Virus record (IMG/VR): IMGVR_UViG_3300025128_000361
Span: 1 to 22,985 of that record
Direction: 5' to 3' (one strand)
DNA from: a virus
DNA: 22,985 nt
A program made the position numbers and the translations under genes. The notes beneath the pieces were generated by a model. That model was not told the DNA's origin and ran no database searches. It saw nothing but the letters and a program-made list of their open reading frames with translations. Below are positions 6,499 to 13,077 of this stretch, piece after piece. Position 1 is the stretch's first letter. Every line of letters starts with the position of its first letter.

Positions 6499-6755
6499 TT
6501 AGATTTTTTTACTTTTACTTTTTTGCTTATTTGTTTAACTTTTTTCTTAACAGATTTTACTTTTGGTTTTACATCCTCTACTGGTAAACCTTTAGCTATT
6601 CTGTCTAATTTTTTTGCTATCCTTTCTTCGTTAGCAACTCTTTTCTTTTCTTCTAGTTCTCTTTGTTCTTTTTGAGCAACTGCCTCAGCCTCACGAAGAA
6701 GTTTCTTTTCAGCTTTAAGTTTTTTTTGTGCCTCTAAGCGGTATGATGTAGTCAT
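6495..6755 (-). CDS. Lys-rich coiled-coil protein, 86 aa
   Basis: This encodes 86 residues. Residues 8-50 form a charged coiled coil (KKLKAEKKLLREAEAVAQKE, then RELEEKKRVANEERIAKKL), and the last 30 residues are a Lys/Val tail like histone H1-type tails (KPKVKSVKKKVKQISKKVK). An AGGAG precedes the ATG, which is one base from the portal stop. The tail could bind DNA or acidic partners, such as the acidic scaffold N-terminus. I know no family for it. Confidence 0.82.
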   Translation of the reverse strand: MTTSYRLEAQKKLKAEKKLLREAEAVAQKEQRELEEKKRVANEERIAKKLDRIAKGLPVEDVKPKVKSVKKKVKQISKKVKVKKSK

Positions 6756-6756
6756 T

Positions 6757-9240
6757 TTAACTCCTAAATTTTTGTTCCAATTCTAATAATTTTAAATCGG
6801 CATTTTGTTTAAGTCTATTCTTAGACACCCCAAGTTTATCATCAGCTATAGCTTTTTGTATATCCAATCTTTGTAACTGTAATTGACTGTCTACTTGTTT
6901 CTCTTGTGCTCTTTGATTTTGTCTTGCAATAAATTGCTCTGACTCTTGGTCAAGTTCCTTGTCTCGCAACTGTAATTCAGCTTTTCTTATCTCTACTAAT
7001 GGGTCAGCATCCCCACCCATACCAATAGATTGTAGAAATTGTGCTGTTAAGGCAGCTAATATTGGCGAACTAAATTGGTCTAATATCATTTGTATTTCTT
7101 GAATAATCATTTGTGCCTCTTGTGGAGAAACCATCTGAATCTGTTGTTGTACGGCTTGTATTCTTTCCATCACCTCAGGTGGCATTTGTTGTTGTGCTAC
7201 CTGCACAGATAAAAACTGTAGATGTTGCATACAATGACTAACTATAAGTGCTTGTATTTGTGGATTCTGCATCACAACTGGAGTTAGAAACAAACCACTA
7301 TGTGCTTGTAAATGTGCCTCATGGTTCTGTCCCTCGAAGGCTTGAGCTGGCTGTCCCATCAAAAAACCTGAATTTTCTAGTCCAGCATCGATTGGTTTAG
7401 GTGTCATATCAGGCGGTGGTTGAATTAAAGCATCGACATTATCAACACCTAACGCACCATACATTCTTTTATATGCCTCATATATGCCCAAAGGCCCATG
7501 TATCTGCGGATTAGATTGCACCATTTGTAGTAACTCTTGTGCTAGAGTCACTCTTTGACTTTGTGAAAATATATTTGGGTCAGATACAGGAATAATATCT
7601 ACCTTGTCATCAAAATCTTGTTGTTTTATTTCTTGGTTCCCTGAACCAACTGCATACTCATATACTGGTGGTAAGAACTCATTAAATACTTTGGCAAGCA
7701 AGCCGAACTCTAACTTTTGGGCATAATGTAATCTTTTGTGAATAGCACTCATAACTTTGGTGCCCCTTTCCAGCAAAGCGACAGTAGTGCCAACAGGCAT
7801 GGCTTGGTTCATATCACCGACATTCATATCGGCAATAGCCGCAAATCTTTTACCTGAGTCTACTAATATACCAAGCAACTGCATAAGAACATTGCTCGGC
7901 TCTTTTATGGGTAGAGGTATCAAATTCTCTCTCAATGAACCGCCAGTAGTATCTATATCTCTGAACTCACCCGGCTGTAATGGGTCATCTTCATCCCTAA
8001 TACGCATACCTCTAGCCTTGAATCCAGCTGGCAAGTTGGCTAGTGTACCTGCATCAATAAGTTGTCTTAGTATAGAAGTAGATGCTTTAGACAGACCACC
8101 AATCATGTGCGATAAACCAAGGCCATAAAAGCCTAATCCGGGTAAAAACTTGTATTGCACAAAATAATTTATTTTGTTTTTCATAGGGTCGTTTGAGTCA
8201 TAGTTTCTACGAATAGACAAGACTCTTCTCGAGTTCTCGTCTATTGTTACGATGTAAGGTAGTTTAAGACCTGAAACCTCACCGTTTTCTTTTTTATCTT
8301 CGAAACCCTCTATGTCAAGAACAGTATGCACCTCAAAAACATTCCTGTTTCTTTCTTCTTTGTAACTAGGCTCAACACCTTGTATTTCATCGATAGCCTC
8401 TTCTATATCAGACATTTCAGGGTTGTAGCTTTCACTTTTTATATCGACATCGGCATAAAAACCTGCGAGCTGTTGTTTTTTTATCTCGTTTGTTGACATG
8501 CTAATTACATGAGTAATTCTCTCAGCAGAACTAATATCAGTAGCCTCGTAAGGTACTATTAAGTCCTCAGGCGGTACAAATTTTGATACTGCTCTATTCA
8601 AGGATTGGTCGTAATATATTTTTTTGAAAGCAGACCCAGCTAAAGGTAAATAAAATAAAAGTTGGTCTAACTCAGGGTCGTACTCATCCATTACATTCAT
8701 AATGTAATAGTTCATAAACTCTTGAACTCGCTCTGCTTGATTTTCTGTTTCTACCGTTCTCGCACCGATTATTTCTGTTTTTACTGGTCCTTTTGCAGGT
8801 AACATTTCCTTGTAACTTTGAGCTTGGAACTGGGTAACGGCTTCTGCCAAAATCGGATGAACAACTCCTGAACTGCCTTCAAAAGGTTGTGACCTAGATT
8901 CATCAAATTTCATACCGAGGTATTTTAGACCGTCTGTGTATGTCCTTTCCCACTCACTGCGTGATTCTTTGTCACTTCTTATAGAACTTAATAAATCGTT
9001 AGATATTTTTTGCAATACATCGTCACCAAGTACATCGACCAAGTTCATGTTGAAGTCATCTACAAGTTGAGGCTCTTGGTTTATTTCATCGTCTACTAAA
9101 AGTTGTTCTTCATTTACTAGAATCTTTGCTGCCTCTTTTATTTGGTCAGCTCTACTCTGTTCAGGTTGTATGCTAACAGCTGAACCTTGTTTTTTTATGT
9201 TCTCGTCATTTTCTGTGCCTAATTGTTTTTCAATAGCCAT
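6757..9240 (-). CDS. portal protein
   Basis: This encodes 827 residues, the dodecameric head-tail connector in well-studied phages. The typical clip/wing region starts near residue 85: SSIRSDKESRSEWERTYTDG, LKYLGMKFDESRSQPFEGSS, VVHPILAEAVTQFQAQSYKE and MLPAKGPVKTEIIG. Later come FYLPLAGSAFKKIYYD, FVPPEDLIVPYEATDISSAE, FLPGLGFYGLGLSHMIGGL and MNVGDMNQAMPVGTTVALLE. The length and these blocks fit the large P22-type portals of podovirus-like marine phages. The last 150 residues are Gln-rich and helical (MERIQAVQQQIQMVSPQEAQ), consistent with a barrel-forming C-terminus. It overlaps the upstream small gene as ATGA and stands in the terminase-portal-scaffold-capsid order. Confidence 0.93.
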   Translation of the reverse strand: MAIEKQLGTENDENIKKQGSAVSIQPEQSRADQIKEAAKILVNEEQLLVDDEINQEPQLVDDFNMNLVDVLGDDVLQKISNDLLSSIRSDKESRSEWERTYTDGLKYLGMKFDESRSQPFEGSSGVVHPILAEAVTQFQAQSYKEMLPAKGPVKTEIIGARTVETENQAERVQEFMNYYIMNVMDEYDPELDQLLFYLPLAGSAFKKIYYDQSLNRAVSKFVPPEDLIVPYEATDISSAERITHVISMSTNEIKKQQLAGFYADVDIKSESYNPEMSDIEEAIDEIQGVEPSYKEERNRNVFEVHTVLDIEGFEDKKENGEVSGLKLPYIVTIDENSRRVLSIRRNYDSNDPMKNKINYFVQYKFLPGLGFYGLGLSHMIGGLSKASTSILRQLIDAGTLANLPAGFKARGMRIRDEDDPLQPGEFRDIDTTGGSLRENLIPLPIKEPSNVLMQLLGILVDSGKRFAAIADMNVGDMNQAMPVGTTVALLERGTKVMSAIHKRLHYAQKLEFGLLAKVFNEFLPPVYEYAVGSGNQEIKQQDFDDKVDIIPVSDPNIFSQSQRVTLAQELLQMVQSNPQIHGPLGIYEAYKRMYGALGVDNVDALIQPPPDMTPKPIDAGLENSGFLMGQPAQAFEGQNHEAHLQAHSGLFLTPVVMQNPQIQALIVSHCMQHLQFLSVQVAQQQMPPEVMERIQAVQQQIQMVSPQEAQMIIQEIQMILDQFSSPILAALTAQFLQSIGMGGDADPLVEIRKAELQLRDKELDQESEQFIARQNQRAQEKQVDSQLQLQRLDIQKAIADDKLGVSKNRLKQNADLKLLELEQKFRS

Positions 9241-9419
9241 CAGTGAATTACCCTCGGTCTATGGACAAAATCTAAATCAAAAATGTCAGTTAATTCACCT
9301 GTCAGCACATACCCTTGCCCCTCAGCAATAATACGAGCATTTTCCTCCGTATCCGTATGTATGTCAGGCCCAGTATATTCTTGACCGTTGTGTATAAATT
9401 TTGTCGCAAAAATTTTCAT
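9240..9419 (-). CDS. small protein between terminase and portal, 59 aa
   Basis: An ATG at 9419, three bases after the terminase stop, opens 59 codons that end in TGA overlapping the portal ATG (ATGA). The product starts MKIFATKFIHNGQEYTGPDI and includes ENARIIAEGQGYVLTGELTD, ending RPRVIH. It looks like a small alpha/beta domain (strand, helix with E-E-N-A-R-I-I-A, strand). Tight fit between two essential genes and a sensible translation make it real although it is below usual length cut-offs. Position suggests a head or connector-related accessory; function unknown. Confidence 0.85.
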   Translation of the reverse strand: MKIFATKFIHNGQEYTGPDIHTDTEENARIIAEGQGYVLTGELTDIFDLDFVHRPRVIH

Positions 9420-9422
9420 CTC

Positions 9423-10907
9423 TCAATAATACACTACTCTGTTTTTTTTCAAAAATCTTACATCTTCTTGATAATCTTCATCAAGTGATACAAAACCACC
9501 TTGTCGGAAACGCATAAGTGCCATAGTAGAGCTATCGCAATAATCATCATGGTCACCGTATGGAAAAGCTGCCATTTCTTCTATAACATCATCAGCAAAA
9601 CTGTGGTCAGGTGCCCATACCATACCCGATTCGAAAATAGGAGCTACACTATTCATTCTAGCAACTTTGTCTTGCCCTCTACTCGGTGCATAAGCAGTTA
9701 CAGGTATGCCCATCCTTCTTAGTTCTTGTGTTAGAGGTGTACCACTCGCTTTTGCCTCTATTAAAACACAGTCAGGTTTCCAATATCTATATTCCTCTTG
9801 TGCTAACCTTTTCAATTCGGGAAAATCACAACGCACTCTTTTAGCATCTAATAAAATTATTTGGTCTGCGTTTTCATCACCAAGATTGAATATTGCCCAT
9901 GTGGTGATTGCAGAGTAGTCAGCTGTGTCTTTTTTAGAGAAAGCCGTGTCATAACTTTGTATTACATAACTATACTCAGGAACTTCGTCTTCCTCCCATC
10001 TCCGCCACCATTCTCTCTTTACTATAGAACCCTCTTCGGCAGTCGGATTTTGCATCCACTGACTGTTCCATTTACCAATAGGCAAAGATGCCTTTACTCC
10101 TAGTAGTTCTTCTTTTTTCCAAAACTCAGGCCACAGAGGTTCTTCTGACTCAGGCATAATTGCTGGGAACTCAATCAACTCCCATTTGTCTGCATTATCT
10201 TCACCTTGTTTTTTCAGCAACTTGCCAACCAAATCTTTTGTGCTCCATCTTGTCATTACTATCACGATTGTGCCACCCGGCTGTAGCCTTTGTCTTGGAC
10301 CTGAGGTGTACCATTCATAACAGGATTCTAGTGCCTTTGGTGACAAGGCATCTTGTTCAGATATTGGGTCATCTATTAATAACAAATCAGCACCTCGTCC
10401 AGTAATAGCACCACCTGTACCTGCGGCAAAAAACTCTCCGTCTTTGTTACTTGTCCACCTACCAGCAGATTTATTATCGGCTTGTAATTTCAAGTCAGGA
10501 AAAACCTGTTGATATTCTGCACTGTCTATTATGTTTCTTACTTTTCTACCGAACCTCACAGCCAACTCTGCTGTGTGTGTGGTTTGTATAATCTTTAAGT
10601 TTCCATGTTTACCCATCATCCAAGCTGGTAAATAGGTAGAGGCAAATTCAGATTTTGTGTGTCTAGGTGGTAGACAAACAATTAGCCTTTTGAGTTTACC
10701 TTCACCTATTTTGTTGAATTTGTCTGCGATTATTTTGTGATGTCTACCCTCTATAAAATCAGGCCAAAGATGTTTTACAAAAGAAAGAAAATCACCTTGA
10801 CAACTCTCTTGCATGTTTAGTTGGTCATATCTATTTATTAGGGCTAAAGCCTCTGCCTTATCTTGTTCTGACAATATATCGAAGTCTTTGAAAGATAAAT
10901 CACTCAT
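9423..10907 (-). CDS. terL: terminase large subunit (packaging ATPase and nuclease)
   Basis: This encodes 494 residues and powers DNA packaging into the procapsid. The ATPase domain has a Walker A-type loop CLPPRHTKSE at 78-87, a Walker B LLLIDD at 175-180 and a coupling-type motif around VMTRWSTKDL at 218-227. The RNase-H-like nuclease domain has acidic residues in SYDTAF (D320), LIEAKASG (E384) and GDHDDYCDS (D452-D458), so both activities look intact. The terminal YWKPDCVLIEAKASGTPL block is typical of the Terminase_6 type. There is no Shine-Dalgarno before ATG 10907; the preceding bases are a T run ending a hairpin, and a 19-codon leader ORF overlaps the start as ATGA. No small terminase gene was recognised. 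Confidence 0.95.
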   Translation of the reverse strand: MSDLSFKDFDILSEQDKAEALALINRYDQLNMQESCQGDFLSFVKHLWPDFIEGRHHKIIADKFNKIGEGKLKRLIVCLPPRHTKSEFASTYLPAWMMGKHGNLKIIQTTHTAELAVRFGRKVRNIIDSAEYQQVFPDLKLQADNKSAGRWTSNKDGEFFAAGTGGAITGRGADLLLIDDPISEQDALSPKALESCYEWYTSGPRQRLQPGGTIVIVMTRWSTKDLVGKLLKKQGEDNADKWELIEFPAIMPESEEPLWPEFWKKEELLGVKASLPIGKWNSQWMQNPTAEEGSIVKREWWRRWEEDEVPEYSYVIQSYDTAFSKKDTADYSAITTWAIFNLGDENADQIILLDAKRVRCDFPELKRLAQEEYRYWKPDCVLIEAKASGTPLTQELRRMGIPVTAYAPSRGQDKVARMNSVAPIFESGMVWAPDHSFADDVIEEMAAFPYGDHDDYCDSSTMALMRFRQGGFVSLDEDYQEDVRFLKKNRVVYY

Positions 10908-10963
10908 AAATAAAAACGGGCAAACAAATAGGTAGTGACATAGTATCTGTTCGCCCTAAGCAT
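10904..10963 (-). CDS. candidate leader peptide ORF before terL, 19 aa
   Basis: Downstream of the predicted promoter, an ATG at 10963 opens 19 codons, MLRANRYYVTTYLFARFYL, ending in TGA that overlaps the terL ATG as ATGA. The peptide has four Tyr and two Phe in nineteen residues. The reading frame spans the hairpin that precedes terL, and terL has no ribosome binding site of its own, so translating this ORF could both open the hairpin and deliver ribosomes to terL. The ATG has only an AGG three bases upstream and lies close to the predicted transcript start, so initiation is uncertain. A chance ORF of this length is quite possible. Confidence 0.4.
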   Translation of the reverse strand: MLRANRYYVTTYLFARFYL

Positions 10964-10972
10964 AAGCCTAGG
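10918..10972 (-). promoter_or_regulatory. tandem hairpins in the terL leader, attenuator- or terminator-like
   Basis: On the minus strand GGGCGAACA (10956-10948) can pair with TGTTTGCCC (10926-10918), nine pairs with one G-T wobble and a 21-base loop, followed at once by GTTTTTATTT. Just upstream, CCTAGGC and GCTTAGG (10972-10966 and 10961-10955) form a second small stem with a TTAT loop, sharing two bases with the first, so the two are partly mutually exclusive. The structure may end lysis-module transcripts, attenuate transcripts from the adjacent promoter, or hold the terL start. Confidence 0.55.
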
Positions 10973-10975
10973 TTT

Positions 10976-11004
10976 AGTATATCTCTACTTATATTGTGTG
11001 CCAA
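10976..11004 (-). promoter_or_regulatory. sigma70-type promoter for the packaging/head operon
   Basis: TTGGCA (11004-10999) and TATACT (10981-10976), each five of six to consensus, are separated by exactly 17 bases. The -35 box lies in the last codons of the lysozyme gene. The predicted start is near 10969, giving a leader of about 60 bases before terL. It is the best promoter match found on the minus strand and sits at the boundary between the lysis and packaging modules. Confidence 0.7.
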
Positions 11005-11435
11005 TCAGGATTACCGACAAATAACATAGCCTCTGCCTCTCTTCTCCTAATTAAACCATCTAACACTTTGCCACCAGCTTTATTCCACCTTCTTATTTCG
11101 CAAGGCACAGCATCGTAATCTTCTGCATTTAATTTTTTAAGCAAACCGGATTTTTTTAATGATGAGGGACCGAGATTGTATGTCCACGCAACTAAGGCAT
11201 CGAACTGGTGTTGCATCAAGGGTACCTTGACTAAATCATTAACATAGTTCTCAAACTCTTCTATATCCCCATCGAATCTTTCATCTGCGTATGCCTGTGA
11301 CCAAACATCGCCCTCCTTTACATCTTTAGTTGAACCCCAACCACATGTCCAAACACCGCCTGAGCATTTGTAACTTTCTAACTCACAACCTTCGAACTTT
11401 TTAATTAAAGATTTACCCTCTCCTGAAATATTCAT
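10989..11435 (-). CDS. endolysin, GH24 lysozyme
   Basis: This encodes 148 residues from ATG 11435, which has GGGGAG seven bases upstream and overlaps the nuclease stop as TGATG; a start five codons earlier lacks a good site. It is a T4/P22-type muramidase that cuts peptidoglycan between MurNAc and GlcNAc. The catalytic triad E-8-(D/C)-5-T is exact: E15, C24 and T30, within GKSLIKKFEGCELESYKCSG and GVWTCGWGST. Further blocks LVAWTYNLGPSSLKKSGLL and RRWNKAGGKVLDGLIRRREA EAM match the family; length is normal. Cys replaces the Asp of T4 lysozyme at C24, as in other family members. No signal or SAR segment is seen, so release should need a holin. Confidence 0.95.
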   Translation of the reverse strand: MNISGEGKSLIKKFEGCELESYKCSGGVWTCGWGSTKDVKEGDVWSQAYADERFDGDIEEFENYVNDLVKVPLMQHQFDALVAWTYNLGPSSLKKSGLLKKLNAEDYDAVPCEIRRWNKAGGKVLDGLIRRREAEAMLFVGNPDWHTI

Positions 11436-11815
11436 CAATAGTCTCCCCAAACTTTAATTTTTTTGCCACCGTAATATTCTACAGCATGTCCTTCATCGAT
11501 TAATATTTTACAAATATCTTTGCCATCTTCTGTGTAAGGGATACCCAAGATACGACCATATTTACCTTTGCCGAAAGACCTAACTTTTATTTTACCTTGA
11601 CATAATTCTTCGAGTCGAGCCTTTGCCGCTAAGCCAAGTTTCTTCTCTGCTAAGTCTCTTGTTCTCGATTCAGGAGTATCTATACCTTGTAGTCTTACTC
11701 TTTGTTTGTGTAATTTGACATCGAATCCTAAATCCAAACAACAGTCAAAAGTGTCACCATCTACGATTCGTTCTAGTGTGGCATTGTAAATATATGCCTC
11801 AGGATTGTCACTCAT
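11435..11815 (-). CDS. thermonuclease-family (SNase-like) nuclease
   Basis: This encodes 126 residues with the staphylococcal nuclease fold. The catalytic and Ca-binding residues are all present: D21 in RIVDGDTFD, R41 and D46-T47-P-E49 in RVRLQGIDTPES, and R88 in KGKYGRILG. The family cleaves single- and double-stranded DNA and RNA in a Ca-dependent way. No signal peptide is visible, although the family is often exported. It is coupled by overlaps to a spanin-type lipoprotein upstream (eight bases) and the lysozyme downstream, so it is expressed late with lysis genes; it may degrade host DNA at lysis or protect against superinfection, both inference. Confidence 0.92.
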   Translation of the reverse strand: MSDNPEAYIYNATLERIVDGDTFDCCLDLGFDVKLHKQRVRLQGIDTPESRTRDLAEKKLGLAAKARLEELCQGKIKVRSFGKGKYGRILGIPYTEDGKDICKILIDEGHAVEYYGGKKIKVWGDY

Positions 11816-12191
11816 TTTTTGGTTCAGTAGTTACTTCACGGTAGTAAACCACTACATCTTTTAGCTCAGTAATATATCTTTTGAGCTCCTGCATATTGTA
11901 AGCCATAAGTTCATAATCAGGAATAGTCATAGCTAAGAACACCAATTCACCCTCTTGCTCCTGTATAATTGCAAACTGTTCCTCATAATTTTCAGGTGTG
12001 ATTGTGAACCACTTAACAGATTTCAAATCAATCTCTCTTGGCATGACAGGTTGAACTATAGTTCTGTCAACAGGTTTAGATTGTATTTGTATATCTCTAG
12101 TTGGAAGAAGACTGCAACTGCAAGCCATCATCAAGACCATCAACAGTGCCACTGAGTTTTTCAATGTCTTCCATAATGTGTTTAGTTCCAT
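11808..12191 (-). CDS. outer-membrane spanin-type lipoprotein (Rz1-like)
   Basis: This encodes 127 residues with a short signal peptide (VALLMVLMMACSC) and candidate lipid-attachment Cys at residues 24 and 26. The -3 position is Met for C24 and Ala for C26, so which is modified is open. The mature part is hydrophilic with KWFTITPENYEEQFAIIQEQ and a C-terminal helix YNMQELKRYITELKDVVVYY. The gene starts 95 bases inside the 3' end of the i-spanin-like gene in another frame, the classic Rz/Rz1 architecture, with AAGGAAG seven bases before the ATG. It is longer than lambda Rz1 and is not Pro-rich. It would act with the partner to fuse inner and outer membranes at lysis. Confidence 0.75.
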   Translation of the reverse strand: MELNTLWKTLKNSVALLMVLMMACSCSLLPTRDIQIQSKPVDRTIVQPVMPREIDLKSVKWFTITPENYEEQFAIIQEQEGELVFLAMTIPDYELMAYNMQELKRYITELKDVVVYYREVTTEPKNE

Positions 12192-12492
12192 TATTTATCT
12201 TCCTTTGCATCTCTGCTGGATTTTCTAAAATCTTAGCAGTAAGTTTATAATTTTGTATGAACTCTGTATAGCGATTTAATTCTCTTTGTGCTGCTTGGCT
12301 TTTTTCTGTCATTTCTATCAAAGATTGTGCTTGTTTTGCAAAATCTTTTTGCAAAGTTTCTATTGCCTCTTGTTGAGTTGCTACTGCATTTTCTAGTTTG
12401 ACATTATTATCTTGCAGAACCTCGTTTTGTTGCCACAGATAATAACTGAACCCACTTAGTGCTAATATGATACCTATTAAGAATTGATACAT
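12097..12492 (-). CDS. inner-membrane spanin-type protein (Rz-like)
   Basis: This encodes 131 residues. One N-terminal membrane segment (FLIGIILALSGFSYYLW, residues 4-20) is followed by a long coiled coil (LQDNNVKLENAVATQQEAIE, then LQKDFAKQAQSLIEMTEKSQ) and a helical tail. This topology, size and the overlapping lipoprotein gene fit a type II inner-membrane spanin, needed to disrupt the outer membrane of a Gram-negative host. The start shares a base with the upstream stop (TAATG) and has GAGGA about seven bases before it. Sequence similarity to known spanins is not obvious, so the call rests on architecture and neighbours, including the lysozyme. Confidence 0.8.
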   Translation of the reverse strand: MYQFLIGIILALSGFSYYLWQQNEVLQDNNVKLENAVATQQEAIETLQKDFAKQAQSLIEMTEKSQAAQRELNRYTEFIQNYKLTAKILENPAEMQRKINNGTKHIMEDIEKLSGTVDGLDDGLQLQSSSN

Positions 12493-12710
12493 TACAGTTC
12501 CTCTATCTTATAATTCAAACCTTCTGCACCACGAATCTCAACAATTTCATCCTTGTGAGTTTTGAATTTTATGTATTTATCTTGTTTGTTATAAAATTTT
12601 TTCACAACAAATGTTTGGTCGTCCTTATCGCCCCATGTGGCATTGTAGCTAACAGTAAGTTTGTAAGTGGTTATGAAAAAACTTTTCAGCCACTCCCAAA
12701 ATTCGTACAT
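12492..12710 (-). CDS. small conserved phage protein, 72 aa
   Basis: This encodes 72 residues: an amphipathic aromatic N-terminus (MYEFWEWLKSFFITTYKLTV) followed by a small beta-rich part with ATWGDKDDQTFVVKKFYNKQ and ending VEIRGAEGLNYKIEEL. The Y-N-x-T-W-G-D-K-D-D-x-x-F-x-V-K-K-F and R-G-A-x-G-L-N-Y-x-I-E-E patterns are ones I associate with small uncharacterised proteins in marine phage lysis/tail regions. No ribosome binding site is visible; the start lies one base after the upstream stop, so coupling is likely. The first 20 residues may associate with membrane. Function unknown. Confidence 0.8.
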   Translation of the reverse strand: MYEFWEWLKSFFITTYKLTVSYNATWGDKDDQTFVVKKFYNKQDKYIKFKTHKDEIVEIRGAEGLNYKIEEL

Positions 12711-12711
12711 G

Positions 12712-13077
12712 TTAGTTTGCCAGTGGGTTGCCGTCTTTTTCTAGTTCTTCTATTTTTTCTTTAAGTTCCTCTATATCTTCTTTCGAATCAGATAGCTGTA
12801 CTTTTATTGCCGCTAATTCACTTTTGATTACAGAAACATCAGGTATATTAATGCTGTCTAATTCTTTTTCTAAAAAATTTACACTTGTTTCTATACCTAC
12901 AAATCTTTCTTCGATGACTTGTACTTCATTTTCGTTTTCGCTGATACCACCAATTTTTGCCTCAAGGTTCTCTAACCTATTTATGTAAGTGGCACCTGTG
13001 TACCCAAAGCCAGCAAGTGTACCGACTATTGATACTAAAGCTATAAGTTGTGTAGTTTTACTTTGAAACCAATCCAT
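12712..13077 (-). CDS. membrane-anchored coiled-coil protein
   Basis: This encodes 121 residues. One N-terminal membrane segment (TTQLIALVSIVGTLAGFGYT, residues 8-27) leads into a coiled coil that covers the rest (NRLENLEAKIGGISENENEV, later KSELAAIKVQLSDSKEDIEE) and ends in an acidic Lys/Glu helix. A strong AGGAGGA precedes the ATG, which overlaps the upstream stop as TAATG. The fold resembles a single-pass spanin- or XhlA-type protein, but the family is not recognised. It lies in the lysis region next to the spanin pair; a lysis-timing or membrane-scaffold role is inference. Confidence 0.82.
   Translation of the reverse strand: MDWFQSKTTQLIALVSIVGTLAGFGYTGATYINRLENLEAKIGGISENENEVQVIEERFVGIETSVNFLEKELDSINIPDVSVIKSELAAIKVQLSDSKEDIEELKEKIEELEKDGNPLAN

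Noticed and set aside
7757-8128. Plus-strand ORF of 123 codons
   Set aside because: Antisense to the conserved body of the portal gene; no start signal.
9861-10405. Plus-strand ORFs of about 80 codons in the terminase gene
   Set aside because: Antisense to catalytic motifs of terminase; no start signals.
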